64,000 bases of DNA from Chloracidobacterium sp. (GTDB lineage Bacteria; Acidobacteriota; Blastocatellia; Pyrinomonadales; Pyrinomonadaceae). Below the pieces are notes generated by a model. It ran no database searches. It saw only the letters and a program-made list of their open reading frames with translations, and was not told the origin of the DNA. Below, in pieces: positions 32,722 to 40,098 of this stretch. The position numbers and the translations under genes are program-made. Location of the stretch: assembly GCA_016716365.1 (NCBI GenBank), contig JADJWM010000018.1, positions 868,001 through 932,000 on the forward strand. The letters run 5' to 3'. Each line of letters starts with the position of its first letter. Position 1 is the stretch's first letter.

Positions 32722-33885
32722 TCAGGCGAGTTCCTTGATGAGGGATGCGATGTTCATGCAGGCCTCCCAATCCAGCTGATCGCCGGATACGACCTTCAAT
32801 CCACTGTCGATGAGTTGATTCGGCGGCGGCGGGGGCCCCTGCCAGAAGACGACGATACGCCAGTCAAAGAGTGCCGACGCGACGCTTATGCGCGTGATCC
32901 GGTCGGGTTTGAGCGAATATGAACCGTCTTTGTGCTTTACGCAGTCGGCGGGCCCGATGACGAATATCGCCGCCTGGCACCGCTGCATCTCATTGAGCTC
33001 GGAGCTTGGTAGGAGCCCGCTTTCATAGTCGACCCGCTCTTCCGCAGCGCCCTCGAACCCGGCGAGTTCAAGGAATGAGGAAAGTACCGGAAAGCCTGGT
33101 ATCGGCCTGCTCGAAGAAACGAGGACCCGCCTGAGGGGTTCGACCGGGACGGCGGCAGGCCGCAGGAGCATTTCGGGCGAGGGCCGCTCTGGTTCCGCCT
33201 CGATGGGAGGTTCCGCTTCGGAAAGAAATTCGCCGAGCTGTTCCATATCGACCCGGAGCCGCGCCGGCTGGCCCCTTTTCCCGACCGTCGAAGTTCCGAG
33301 TTCCGCCGCATGGCAAATACTGAAGAAACACACGACGGCCGCTTCGAGGTCGTGGGGCCGGCCGTCGTCGATCCCGGCGATCGTCCTAAGTTCGGACCAG
33401 TAACGGATCACATCAGGGTGGGTCGCAAGATCCAGGCCGTCATGGAAGATGTGGTCAAGGGCGATGCGATAGGCCGGAACCGAGTTGAGGATCCGCCGAT
33501 TTATCCGGCATTCCGGATCGATCACCTCGGCGAGTGCGATCCCGAGTTCGGTAAGGGACAGCCTCTCGTTCTCACGTTTGGCTATCCCCCAGAATTCGTA
33601 GGCGGCTACCTTTCTGGCGTCAAAGATCCGGCGCGGTTCGGCATTCATCGCTTCGACTACGGTGACACCATTAGGCCGCCGTCGCAGAAACCGCACGAAT
33701 TCCCGGGCATCACTCGCCGTTGCGAGCACCGGCAAGGCGCTCGTCTCAAGGAGCGTCGCCGCGGTTCGGTCGTCGGCCTCCACAACCGGCGATCCGCGTC
33801 TGATCTCTTGATAAAAACGGCCGCTTAGCGGCTTCGTCAGGTTGGGGGTGGAATACGATGGGCGACTTCTTACTTGTAATCCCAT
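32722..33885 (-). CDS. Winged-helix / TIR-like fusion protein
   Basis: A 387-residue two-part protein. Residues about 40-205 look like winged-helix segments (FVRFLRRRPNGVTVVEAM, FDARKVAAYEFWGIAKRENERLSLTELG). They lead through a Pro/Glu-rich linker to a TIR-like flavodoxin-type domain at about 252-387 (RRVLVSSSRPIPGF, EMQRCQAAIFVIG, WRIVVFWQG). In related TIR-like domains this helix carries Glu in an x-E-I/L-G context; here the matching stretch is ITRISVASALF, with Arg in that place, so NADase activity is doubtful. The start is ATG 33885 with an AGGAGG site that overlaps the stop of the Fis-like gene, so it is translationally coupled. No signal peptide. Function unknown. Confidence 0.75.
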   Translation of the reverse strand: MGLQVRSRPSYSTPNLTKPLSGRFYQEIRRGSPVVEADDRTAATLLETSALPVLATASDAREFVRFLRRRPNGVTVVEAMNAEPRRIFDARKVAAYEFWGIAKRENERLSLTELGIALAEVIDPECRINRRILNSVPAYRIALDHIFHDGLDLATHPDVIRYWSELRTIAGIDDGRPHDLEAAVVCFFSICHAAELGTSTVGKRGQPARLRVDMEQLGEFLSEAEPPIEAEPERPSPEMLLRPAAVPVEPLRRVLVSSSRPIPGFPVLSSFLELAGFEGAAEERVDYESGLLPSSELNEMQRCQAAIFVIGPADCVKHKDGSYSLKPDRITRISVASALFDWRIVVFWQGPPPPPNQLIDSGLKVVSGDQLDWEACMNIASLIKELA

Positions 33886-33894
33886 ACCCACCTC

Positions 33895-34233
33895 CTATTT
33901 CGACAACGACAATTGAGCCTTCCTTTCGATCGAAAATCTTTTCAGCTTCGCGTGAAGCGTCGTTTTCTTGATCCCGAGAAGTTTTGCCGCGTAAGACTGG
34001 TGTCCGTTCGTAAGGTAAAGCGCGTGACGGATCATATCGATCTCGAACTTCTGGATCTCTTCATTGAGTTTGAAGCCTGCTCCAAAATCGAATCGCTCGG
34101 GTTCGCCGAGGTCCTCGACCTCCGAGACCAATTTGACCGCAAGTTGTTTAAGAATGCTGATGCGCGGTGTAGAAGCCTGCCGCCACATCGAGCGCGGAAT
34201 GAGTGCGTCGTTTGGTTTGTTACGTGTGGCCAT
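33895..34233 (-). CDS. Fis-type helix-turn-helix DNA-binding protein
   Basis: A 112-residue protein whose C-terminal half is a Fis/NtrC-type DNA-binding domain (IQKFEIDMIRHALYLTNGHQSYAAKLLGIKKTTLHAKLKRF, residues about 60-100). The N-terminus is short and unstructured-looking, with no receiver or AAA+ domain, so it is a stand-alone HTH. It is the first gene of a two-gene operon with the winged-helix/TIR-like gene. An inverted repeat TGTTC-aaaa-GAACA in its leader could be its operator. An AAGGAAG site precedes the ATG. Confidence 0.85.
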   Translation of the reverse strand: MATRNKPNDALIPRSMWRQASTPRISILKQLAVKLVSEVEDLGEPERFDFGAGFKLNEEIQKFEIDMIRHALYLTNGHQSYAAKLLGIKKTTLHAKLKRFSIERKAQLSLSK

Positions 34234-34549
34234 ATAAATCTACTTCCTTGGTTAAAATTCAAAATGTTCAAAAGAACACTTAAATGATGCCAAAACAGCC
34301 ATTTCGCGTCTTTAATTTGCGGTTAATTGTTCTCAATTGTTATTGAACGCCCCGTCACGGCATATTTACGTTTGGTCACACGGAACACGAAAATATGTGG
34401 CAAGCCGCATTTCTGCGAGGCCCGGCAGGGACGAAGTGCGGGTGTGAGTGACGATCTGAAGTTCGAAATGCCGGTATTTGGGACGGAAATTTGGACGGGT
34501 AGGCAAGGCCCTGACGATCCAGACCGAGGTAGTGCCAAAAAGGGTCCGC
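34234..34549. other. Gene-free region (316 bp) upstream of the Fis-like gene
   Basis: It holds the promoter area of the Fis-like gene, including a short AT-rich stretch with AATTGTTCTCAATTGTTATTG (34324-34344) and the palindrome at 34265-34278. A 71-codon minus frame (34323-34538) has no ribosome-binding site and unconvincing composition. The NimA-like gene ends at 34550. Confidence 0.5.
34265..34278. promoter_or_regulatory. Candidate operator TGTTC-N4-GAACA
   Basis: A perfect 5+4+5 palindrome about 30 bp upstream of the Fis-like start codon, inside its leader. The position suits autoregulation, which is inferred only. Confidence 0.45.
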
Positions 34550-35194
34550 CTATTTATGCCTGTAGTTCGTGACGTGTTCCGGGATGGTGATACCGTCGTT
34601 CAGCAGCGAGTCGGGGACAGGCGTTCCTGCTGCCGTCGTTAGCGGGATAACGCCGGCCCAGACGTTCATCACGTAGTCTTCATCGTCATCTTTCGGATCG
34701 CCGGTGCGGACCTTTGCCGAGGCTTCCTCGATGGGCAGCTTCAGGACTGAGGTCGCCTTTAACTCAAGTTCGTTCGGCCAGCGGATCTCCGGCCAGCGGC
34801 CCGGGATCAGATGTTCGGTAAAGGCTTCGAGGGCCTTTTCTTTTTCGTCGGCGTCTTCGACCAGCGTCGCTTTCCCGAGCACGACTACCGAGCGATAGTT
34901 GATCGAATGATGAAATGCCGATCGGGCAAGAACCAGTCCATCGACCAGCGTAACGGTAACGCAAATATCGATTCCTTTGGAGATGCTTCGCAGCATTCGG
35001 CTGGCCGATGAACCGTGAATATAAAGGTCGTCGCCGATCCGGGCGAACGCCGTCGGGATCACGTATGGCTGACCGTCCACAACGAATCCGACGTGGCAAA
35101 TGAATGCCTCGTCCAGAATGGGATAGATCGTCTCGCGGTCGTACGCTCCGCGCGCCGGTAGGCGTTTCACTTTGGTTCGTTCAGTGACTTTCAT
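34550..35194 (-). CDS. Pyridoxamine 5'-phosphate oxidase-family (NimA-like) flavoprotein
   Basis: A 214-residue split-barrel flavin-binding protein of the NimA/Pnp_oxid group. Visible are AFICHVGFVVDGQPYVIPTAFARIGDDLYIHGSSASRM, the flavin-contacting core, and ICVTVTLVDGLVLARSAFHHSINYRSVVVLG. Such proteins bind FMN or heme; some reduce nitroimidazoles, and others handle F420 or other cofactors. The C-terminal DPKDDDEDYVMNVWAGVIPL is family-typical. ATG 35194 is preferred over GTG 35209. The role here is unassigned. Confidence 0.88.
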   Translation of the reverse strand: MKVTERTKVKRLPARGAYDRETIYPILDEAFICHVGFVVDGQPYVIPTAFARIGDDLYIHGSSASRMLRSISKGIDICVTVTLVDGLVLARSAFHHSINYRSVVVLGKATLVEDADEKEKALEAFTEHLIPGRWPEIRWPNELELKATSVLKLPIEEASAKVRTGDPKDDDEDYVMNVWAGVIPLTTAAGTPVPDSLLNDGITIPEHVTNYRHK

Positions 35195-35273
35195 CAACGG
35201 TATGGGCACGCATCAACCCGCTCCCGCAAGGGTCCTCGATTCGTGTAATTCGTGCAATTCGTAGCTTAAGCTT

Positions 35274-35387
35274 CTACTTCGTACTCATCCAATCGTCACC
35301 GACGCCGAGTTCGACGATCAGCGGGACGTCGAGGGTCGCGGCTGATTCCATATTCGTTTTGATGATCTCGGATGCGGTCGTGATCAT
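35274..35387 (-). pseudogene. Duplicate 3' fragment of polA
   Basis: A 37-codon frame encodes ASEIIKTNMESAA and PLIVELGVGDDWMSTK with stop TAG, the same as the DNA polymerase I C-terminus except for a few substitutions. The DNA 35277-35375 matches 36209-36307 at 93 of 99 positions. It sits about 0.93 kb from the intact polA end, on the same strand, with one unrelated gene between. It is a fragment and not a functional gene. Confidence 0.9.
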
Positions 35388-35464
35388 AAAGGAATTATCA
35401 CACAGTTTTGATTTCTTATCTTGAGAAGTTGAATGCCCATTCTCTCAAGGGCCGGAAAATTTCT

Positions 35465-36184
35465 ATGCAGCAGGCTGGCATTCGTAATATCATCAGGACC
35501 AGAGGGAAATTGAGCTCTGTGCGCGTGAATCACTGGATCAACAGATTGCGAATATTGCTTACTGCCGTTGCAGCCGGATTGGTAGCTGTCTTTGTCTGGC
35601 AGAGCCTTTCGTTCGCGATCTGGGGACCGCCTGTCGAACTACCAAAGGCACAATCCGGCAGGATCCTGGAAGTTGAGATCGAGAGTGAAGAAACAGAAGA
35701 ACCGATATATTTCTGTGACGAGTTTGCCGACGAGAACGAAAGGGCAAGCTGCCTTTATCAGTTGGTTTTTGAGGGACGAGACCTGTCTCTATACAATTCC
35801 GGGGGCCGGTTAGGCTGTGGAATCCGAGAAAGAGAAGCAGACCCGATATCATGCGAGCGATCGGTCGAAAAGGCACGAAGATTTATTTGGGAACATTGGA
35901 AGATGCGCAAACGCGGCTATCTATCAGTTGCGAGATCGTCCGGTGGGCACGAAGGTGTGACTCATTTCTTCATTGAACCTGGTTTCGAGGGCCGCTGGCG
36001 TATCGTGGAGAATCGGGTGCCGATGCTTAAGAATCCCGTCGATCCAGAACACTACTTGCTTGGCGATCTGATCGAGGTTAGATGGAAACGCGCCTCAACC
36101 GAGTGGGAAACCAAATGGGGGTTCAAACCGGGCACGAACTACCTCGAGATGACTAACGTTACCGGCGATTCTTATCTGCTTTAA
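35465..36184 (+). CDS. Hypothetical single-helix membrane protein
   Basis: A 239-residue protein of no recognised family. One hydrophobic helix (RILLTAVAAGLVAVFVWQSLSF, about residues 28-50) near the N-terminus anchors a soluble domain that is rich in Glu and Arg and contains several Cys (FCDEFADENERASC, GGRLGCGIRE). The open frame starts at TTG 35408; I prefer ATG 35465, but the start is uncertain. It is AT-richer than neighbours, opposite in direction to both flanking genes, and lies exactly between the two copies of the polA 3' end, suggesting acquired cargo. Confidence 0.65.
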   Translation: MQQAGIRNIIRTRGKLSSVRVNHWINRLRILLTAVAAGLVAVFVWQSLSFAIWGPPVELPKAQSGRILEVEIESEETEEPIYFCDEFADENERASCLYQLVFEGRDLSLYNSGGRLGCGIREREADPISCERSVEKARRFIWEHWKMRKRGYLSVARSSGGHEGVTHFFIEPGFEGRWRIVENRVPMLKNPVDPEHYLLGDLIEVRWKRASTEWETKWGFKPGTNYLEMTNVTGDSYLL

Positions 36185-36205
36185 GCGTGCCTAATCAAAG
36201 GCTCG

Positions 36206-38911
36206 TCACTTCGTACTCATCCAGTTATCACCGACGCCGAGTTCGACGATCAGCGGAACGTCGATGGCCGCGGCTGATTCCATATTCGTTTTGATGATCT
36301 CGGATGCCGCCTCGACCTCCGCTTCAGGGGCCTCGAAGAGCAGCTCATCGTGGACCTGCATGATCATTTTCGTCTCAAGGCTTGCGTCCCTCAAGGCCCT
36401 TGCAACGTTGATCATGGCGATCTTGACGATGTCCGAAGCGGTTCCCTGGATCGGCATGTTTATCGCCTCGCGTTCGGCACGTGAGCGGACTGCGAAGTTG
36501 CGGTCCTTGATCCCCGGAAAATAACGCCGGCGGCCGAAAAGGGAAGTGACGTACCCTTTCTCGCGGGCCTCTTCGGGAATTCGGTCCATGTAGGCCCGGA
36601 TTCCTTTGTAAGTGGCGAAATAGTCGTCGATCACTTTCCGCGCTTCCTGTTTGCTGATCCCGACACGCTGAGAAAGGCCGAACGCTTCGACCGCGTAGGC
36701 AATACCGAAATTCACGATCTTCGCAAGGCGGCGTTTCTCTTTCAGGTCCTTATCATCGGTCGCACCGAAAACGAGCTGGGCCGTTTTCGCGTGGATATCC
36801 TCGTTTTTCTGGTACGCCTCGAGCATCACCGGGTCCTTCGTGATATGGGCGAGAATTCGCAATTCAAGCTGAGAGTAGTCGGCCGAAATGAGCTTATTTC
36901 CTTTCTCAGGGATGAAGGCCGCGCGTATCCGCTGGCCGAGTTCCGTGCGAACGGGGATGTTCTGAAGGTTCGGCTCGGTCGAGCTTAATCGGCCGGTCGC
37001 CGCGACGGTCTGGTTCAGGACGCCGTGGATGCGGCCGTCGGAGTTGACCATCTTTGGCAGCGAATCGGCGTAGGTCGCCTTTAACTTGTCCAGTTCGCGG
37101 TAATCGATGATGAGCTGCGCGATCTCGTAATCGACGGCAAGCTCGTTCAGGACATCCTTGCTGGTAGAGATCTGGCCGGTGGCCGTCTTCTTTCCCGTTT
37201 CAATGTTCAGTTCGGCGAACACCTCGCCGACCTGTTTTGGCGAGCCGATGTTGAACTCACGGCCGGCGATCTCGTAGATCTTCTTTTGGAGGGTCTCAAG
37301 TTCGCCGGAAATGAATTCCGAGAATTTGTTGAGAGCGTCGGTGTCGACTTTCATTCCGGCCGTCTCGATATCCGCGAGTACGGGAGCGACGGGCAGTTCG
37401 ATCTCCGCATAGACTTTGACGAGTTCGTCCTCGGCGATCTTTCCGCGAAGTATCGGCGTAAGCCGAAAGACCCAATCCGCGCGTGTGGCGGCCTTCCAGC
37501 CAGACTCCGGGAACCCGTCGGGCACGTCGGCGGGTGGATAGGGATCAAGGTGGGTCTGGGCCAGGAACTCGATCTCGTGGTGCGGCCGGCCCGAATCCAG
37601 CAGATAGGAGGCGATCATCAGATCGTCGGTCGCGGTTCGTATCTGTGCCCCCATCTTTCGCAGCACCGAGAGATTCTTTTTCAGATCGTGGGTCTGCTTC
37701 TCCAGATAAGGATTTGCAAATGTGTCCGCCAGCGGCCGATAGGCGGCCTCGCTTCCGCCCTCGAAATTCTCGAGATCGACGTATGCGGAAACGCCCGCAT
37801 CATATGAGATCGCGATGCCGAGGGGCGCCTTCTTATCAAATGCGCTGTGCCACTTACCTTCGTTTGAATCGTCCACGTAAAACGAGAATCGTTCTTTCTC
37901 CCATAACGTCCGGATCAGCCTGTCCAGAGCATCGCGGTCGCGGATGACCTCGTATTTGCGCTCCGCCGCTTGTTCCGCTTCTTCCGGGCTGTTCATATCG
38001 AACAGCGTCGCCGCGTCGGCGAATTCCTTGGTCAGCGTGTTGAATTCAAGCTCGCGGAACAGGTCGTAGGCCTTCTTGCGGTCGGGTTCGCGGCGTTTGA
38101 GCTGTTCAAGGTCGAGTTCGATCGGCACCTCGCAGTGCACGGTCGCAAGCTCAAGCGACATTCGGATAATGTCCTGATTGTTCTGCAGGCTCTCGCGATA
38201 TGTCTTGTGCGAGACCTTGTCGGCGTTTTCCATCGCGCCAATAGCCGAGCCGAATTCCTGGATCAGCTTCAGGGCACCTTTTTCGCCGATGCCGGGTGCG
38301 CCCGGGATATTGTCGATCGAATCGCCCATCAGCCCGAGCAGGTCGATGATCTTCGACGGCGGCAGGCCGAACTTTTCCTCCACCCATTTTTCATCGCACC
38401 ATTCGATGGGCGGCACCGGCACTTTCCGTTTCAGATTCTGCGAATTCTGCCGCATCGCGACGATGTATGGGTCGCGGACCAGCTGGCATAGGTCCTTGTC
38501 GTTCGAGACGATCACCGCCTTCAGCTCTTTTTCGGCGGCCCTTTTGGCGAGGGTCCCGATGATGTCGTCGGCCTCGTATTTGTCGTACTTGATGATGGGC
38601 AGATTCATCGCTTCGCAGACACGCTCGATGTAAGGAAGCTGTGACGCAAGGTCCTCGGGCATCTCCTCGCGGTTTGCCTTGTACGCTTCATAGGAATCGT
38701 GCCGGAACGTGGGTTCCGCCGTATCAAAGACCGCCGCGATGTAGTCCGGCCGCTCGTCGTTGATCAGCTTTCGCAGCATGTTCGTAAAGACGAACACAGC
38801 CTGCGTCACCTGGCCCTGACTGTTCCGTAAGGGCTCCTGCCGGGCCCCCATCGGAGCAAAGTATGCCCGGAAGATGTGCGACATCGAGTCGATCAGAAAA
38901 AGGCGTTTCAT
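36206..38911 (-). CDS. polA: DNA polymerase I
   Basis: A 901-residue family A polymerase for Okazaki-fragment maturation and repair. The N-terminal 5'-3' exonuclease (MKRLFLIDSMSHIFRAYFAPM, GIGEKGALKLIQEFG) spans about 1-290. The middle 3'-5' exonuclease-like region has FSFYVDDS where Klenow has the FDTET motif, so proofreading is probably absent. The polymerase domain carries DYSQLELRILAH (motif A) and QVHDELLFE (motif C). The start is ATG 38911 (MKRLF); the longer frame adds 24 unlikely residues. Its 3' end is duplicated about 0.9 kb downstream. Confidence 0.96.
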   Translation of the reverse strand: MKRLFLIDSMSHIFRAYFAPMGARQEPLRNSQGQVTQAVFVFTNMLRKLINDERPDYIAAVFDTAEPTFRHDSYEAYKANREEMPEDLASQLPYIERVCEAMNLPIIKYDKYEADDIIGTLAKRAAEKELKAVIVSNDKDLCQLVRDPYIVAMRQNSQNLKRKVPVPPIEWCDEKWVEEKFGLPPSKIIDLLGLMGDSIDNIPGAPGIGEKGALKLIQEFGSAIGAMENADKVSHKTYRESLQNNQDIIRMSLELATVHCEVPIELDLEQLKRREPDRKKAYDLFRELEFNTLTKEFADAATLFDMNSPEEAEQAAERKYEVIRDRDALDRLIRTLWEKERFSFYVDDSNEGKWHSAFDKKAPLGIAISYDAGVSAYVDLENFEGGSEAAYRPLADTFANPYLEKQTHDLKKNLSVLRKMGAQIRTATDDLMIASYLLDSGRPHHEIEFLAQTHLDPYPPADVPDGFPESGWKAATRADWVFRLTPILRGKIAEDELVKVYAEIELPVAPVLADIETAGMKVDTDALNKFSEFISGELETLQKKIYEIAGREFNIGSPKQVGEVFAELNIETGKKTATGQISTSKDVLNELAVDYEIAQLIIDYRELDKLKATYADSLPKMVNSDGRIHGVLNQTVAATGRLSSTEPNLQNIPVRTELGQRIRAAFIPEKGNKLISADYSQLELRILAHITKDPVMLEAYQKNEDIHAKTAQLVFGATDDKDLKEKRRLAKIVNFGIAYAVEAFGLSQRVGISKQEARKVIDDYFATYKGIRAYMDRIPEEAREKGYVTSLFGRRRYFPGIKDRNFAVRSRAEREAINMPIQGTASDIVKIAMINVARALRDASLETKMIMQVHDELLFEAPEAEVEAASEIIKTNMESAAAIDVPLIVELGVGDNWMSTK
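36209..36307. repeat. 99-bp direct repeat, partner of 35277-35375
   Basis: This is the polA 3' coding end, repeated in the same orientation 932 bp away with six mismatches (94 % identity). Most differences are near the stop codon and a few lie around 36257-36268. The outer part is identical for about 40 bp. The unit brackets the orphan membrane-protein gene. Confidence 0.9.
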
Positions 38912-39041
38912 TCCGGTCAGTTTAGCGGAAATCGGCTCGATTCGCACGAATGAAGGAATCGGCGAAAACGGCGGGTAGGTCAAAGTTCGATCCTGTCCCT
39001 GGGAACTGCCTGATCGCGATCGTCGTTATATAATTGTGGAT

Positions 39042-39569
39042 ATGAAATTCAGTATTGGGGCTTCGGTCGAGGTGCTTTCGGCGACGCCGGGGACGCTTCG
39101 CTCGCTTCTCGGCGGGGTTTCGGATGAGTGGACATCGTCGTTCGGCGACCGCGAGAACTGGCAGCCGTATGATGTTCTGGGGCATTTGATCCACGGGGAA
39201 AAGACCGATTGGATCCCGAGGGCGCGGATCATCCTTCAACAGGGTGAAGACCGCGAGTTCGAGACGTTCGACCGCCTTGCCCAGTTCGAGAGCTCCGAAG
39301 GAAGCACCGTAAATGACTTACTTGATGAATTCGAAAGGCTTCGGGCGGCCAACCTAGAAGTGTTGAAAGAATGGCATTTGACCGAGGAGCAGCTAGATCT
39401 GACGGGCATCCATCCGCAGCTCGGGACCGCTTCGTTGCGGCAGTTGATCGCGACCTGGGCGGTCCACGACCTGAACCACGTCCGGCAGATCATCACGGCG
39501 ATGGCGAAGCGATACGATGAAGCGGTCGGCCCGTGGAAACCATACCTGGGGGTATTGAACACAAAATGA
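39042..39569 (+). CDS. DinB-family protein
   Basis: A 175-residue DinB_2-type protein. WQPYDVLGHLIHGEKTDWIPRARIIL supplies the first metal His, and LIATWAVHDLNHVRQIITAMAKRY carries the C-terminal HDLxH pair. The function of this branch is unknown (thiol transferase-like metalloproteins). ATG 39042 is the likely start. Its stop overlaps the ATG of the cupin gene (ATGA), so the two are coupled. It is divergent from polA across a 130-bp gap. Confidence 0.9.
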   Translation: MKFSIGASVEVLSATPGTLRSLLGGVSDEWTSSFGDRENWQPYDVLGHLIHGEKTDWIPRARIILQQGEDREFETFDRLAQFESSEGSTVNDLLDEFERLRAANLEVLKEWHLTEEQLDLTGIHPQLGTASLRQLIATWAVHDLNHVRQIITAMAKRYDEAVGPWKPYLGVLNTK

Positions 39570-39883
39570 AATTTACCATCGACGAATTTCTCGCAAAGCT
39601 TCCGCTGCCGGCCACCGAGAAATGGAAGGAGGGCATCTGGGACCTCGAGCCGTTCGAGAAGCAGGGTGTCCGGCTTGTTTTCTTTGCACCTCGCGGCACC
39701 GACTATCAGACCGCTCACGACGAGGACGAGTTCTACTTCATCGCACGCGGCACGGGCGAGATCGTGATCGGCGGGGAACGGTTCAATTGCACCGCCGGCG
39801 ACGCTTTCTTTGTTCCGGCGGGAGTCGAGCACCGCTTCGAGAATTTCTCGGAACATTTTGCCACCTGGGCCGTGTTCTTTTAG
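39566..39883 (+). CDS. Cupin-domain protein
   Basis: A 105-residue small cupin. Motif 1 (DEDEFYFIARGTGEIVIGGERF) and motif 2 (GDAFFVPAGVEHRFENFS) are visible. The metal set is E/H-type, with the usual motif-1 His pair replaced by Asp-Glu, so metal binding may be altered. It is translationally coupled to the DinB gene. Small stand-alone cupins serve as dioxygenases, isomerases or ligand binders; the role here is unknown. Confidence 0.88.
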   Translation: MKFTIDEFLAKLPLPATEKWKEGIWDLEPFEKQGVRLVFFAPRGTDYQTAHDEDEFYFIARGTGEIVIGGERFNCTAGDAFFVPAGVEHRFENFSEHFATWAVFF

Positions 39884-40098
39884 GGCTTCGCGGGCAGGGT
39901 TTTGACTTCGCGCACGACGGGATATTGCTTTCGACTGGGCGATGAAAAACTTCATCCGATTTTCCCGATTCTGTGCAATAATTCTACGACCGAGAACATA
40001 TTGGCCGCCCGCCGCGCAAGGGGTGGGGACAGGGAACAAGACCTCCGAACTTACCGCAGATCTAACGCCGAAAGATCGGGGCACGAACGCGGGTTGCG

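Noticed and set aside
34323..34538. 71-codon minus-strand frame in the Fis-like upstream gap
   Set aside because: No ribosome site and unusual composition; the region is better read as promoter.
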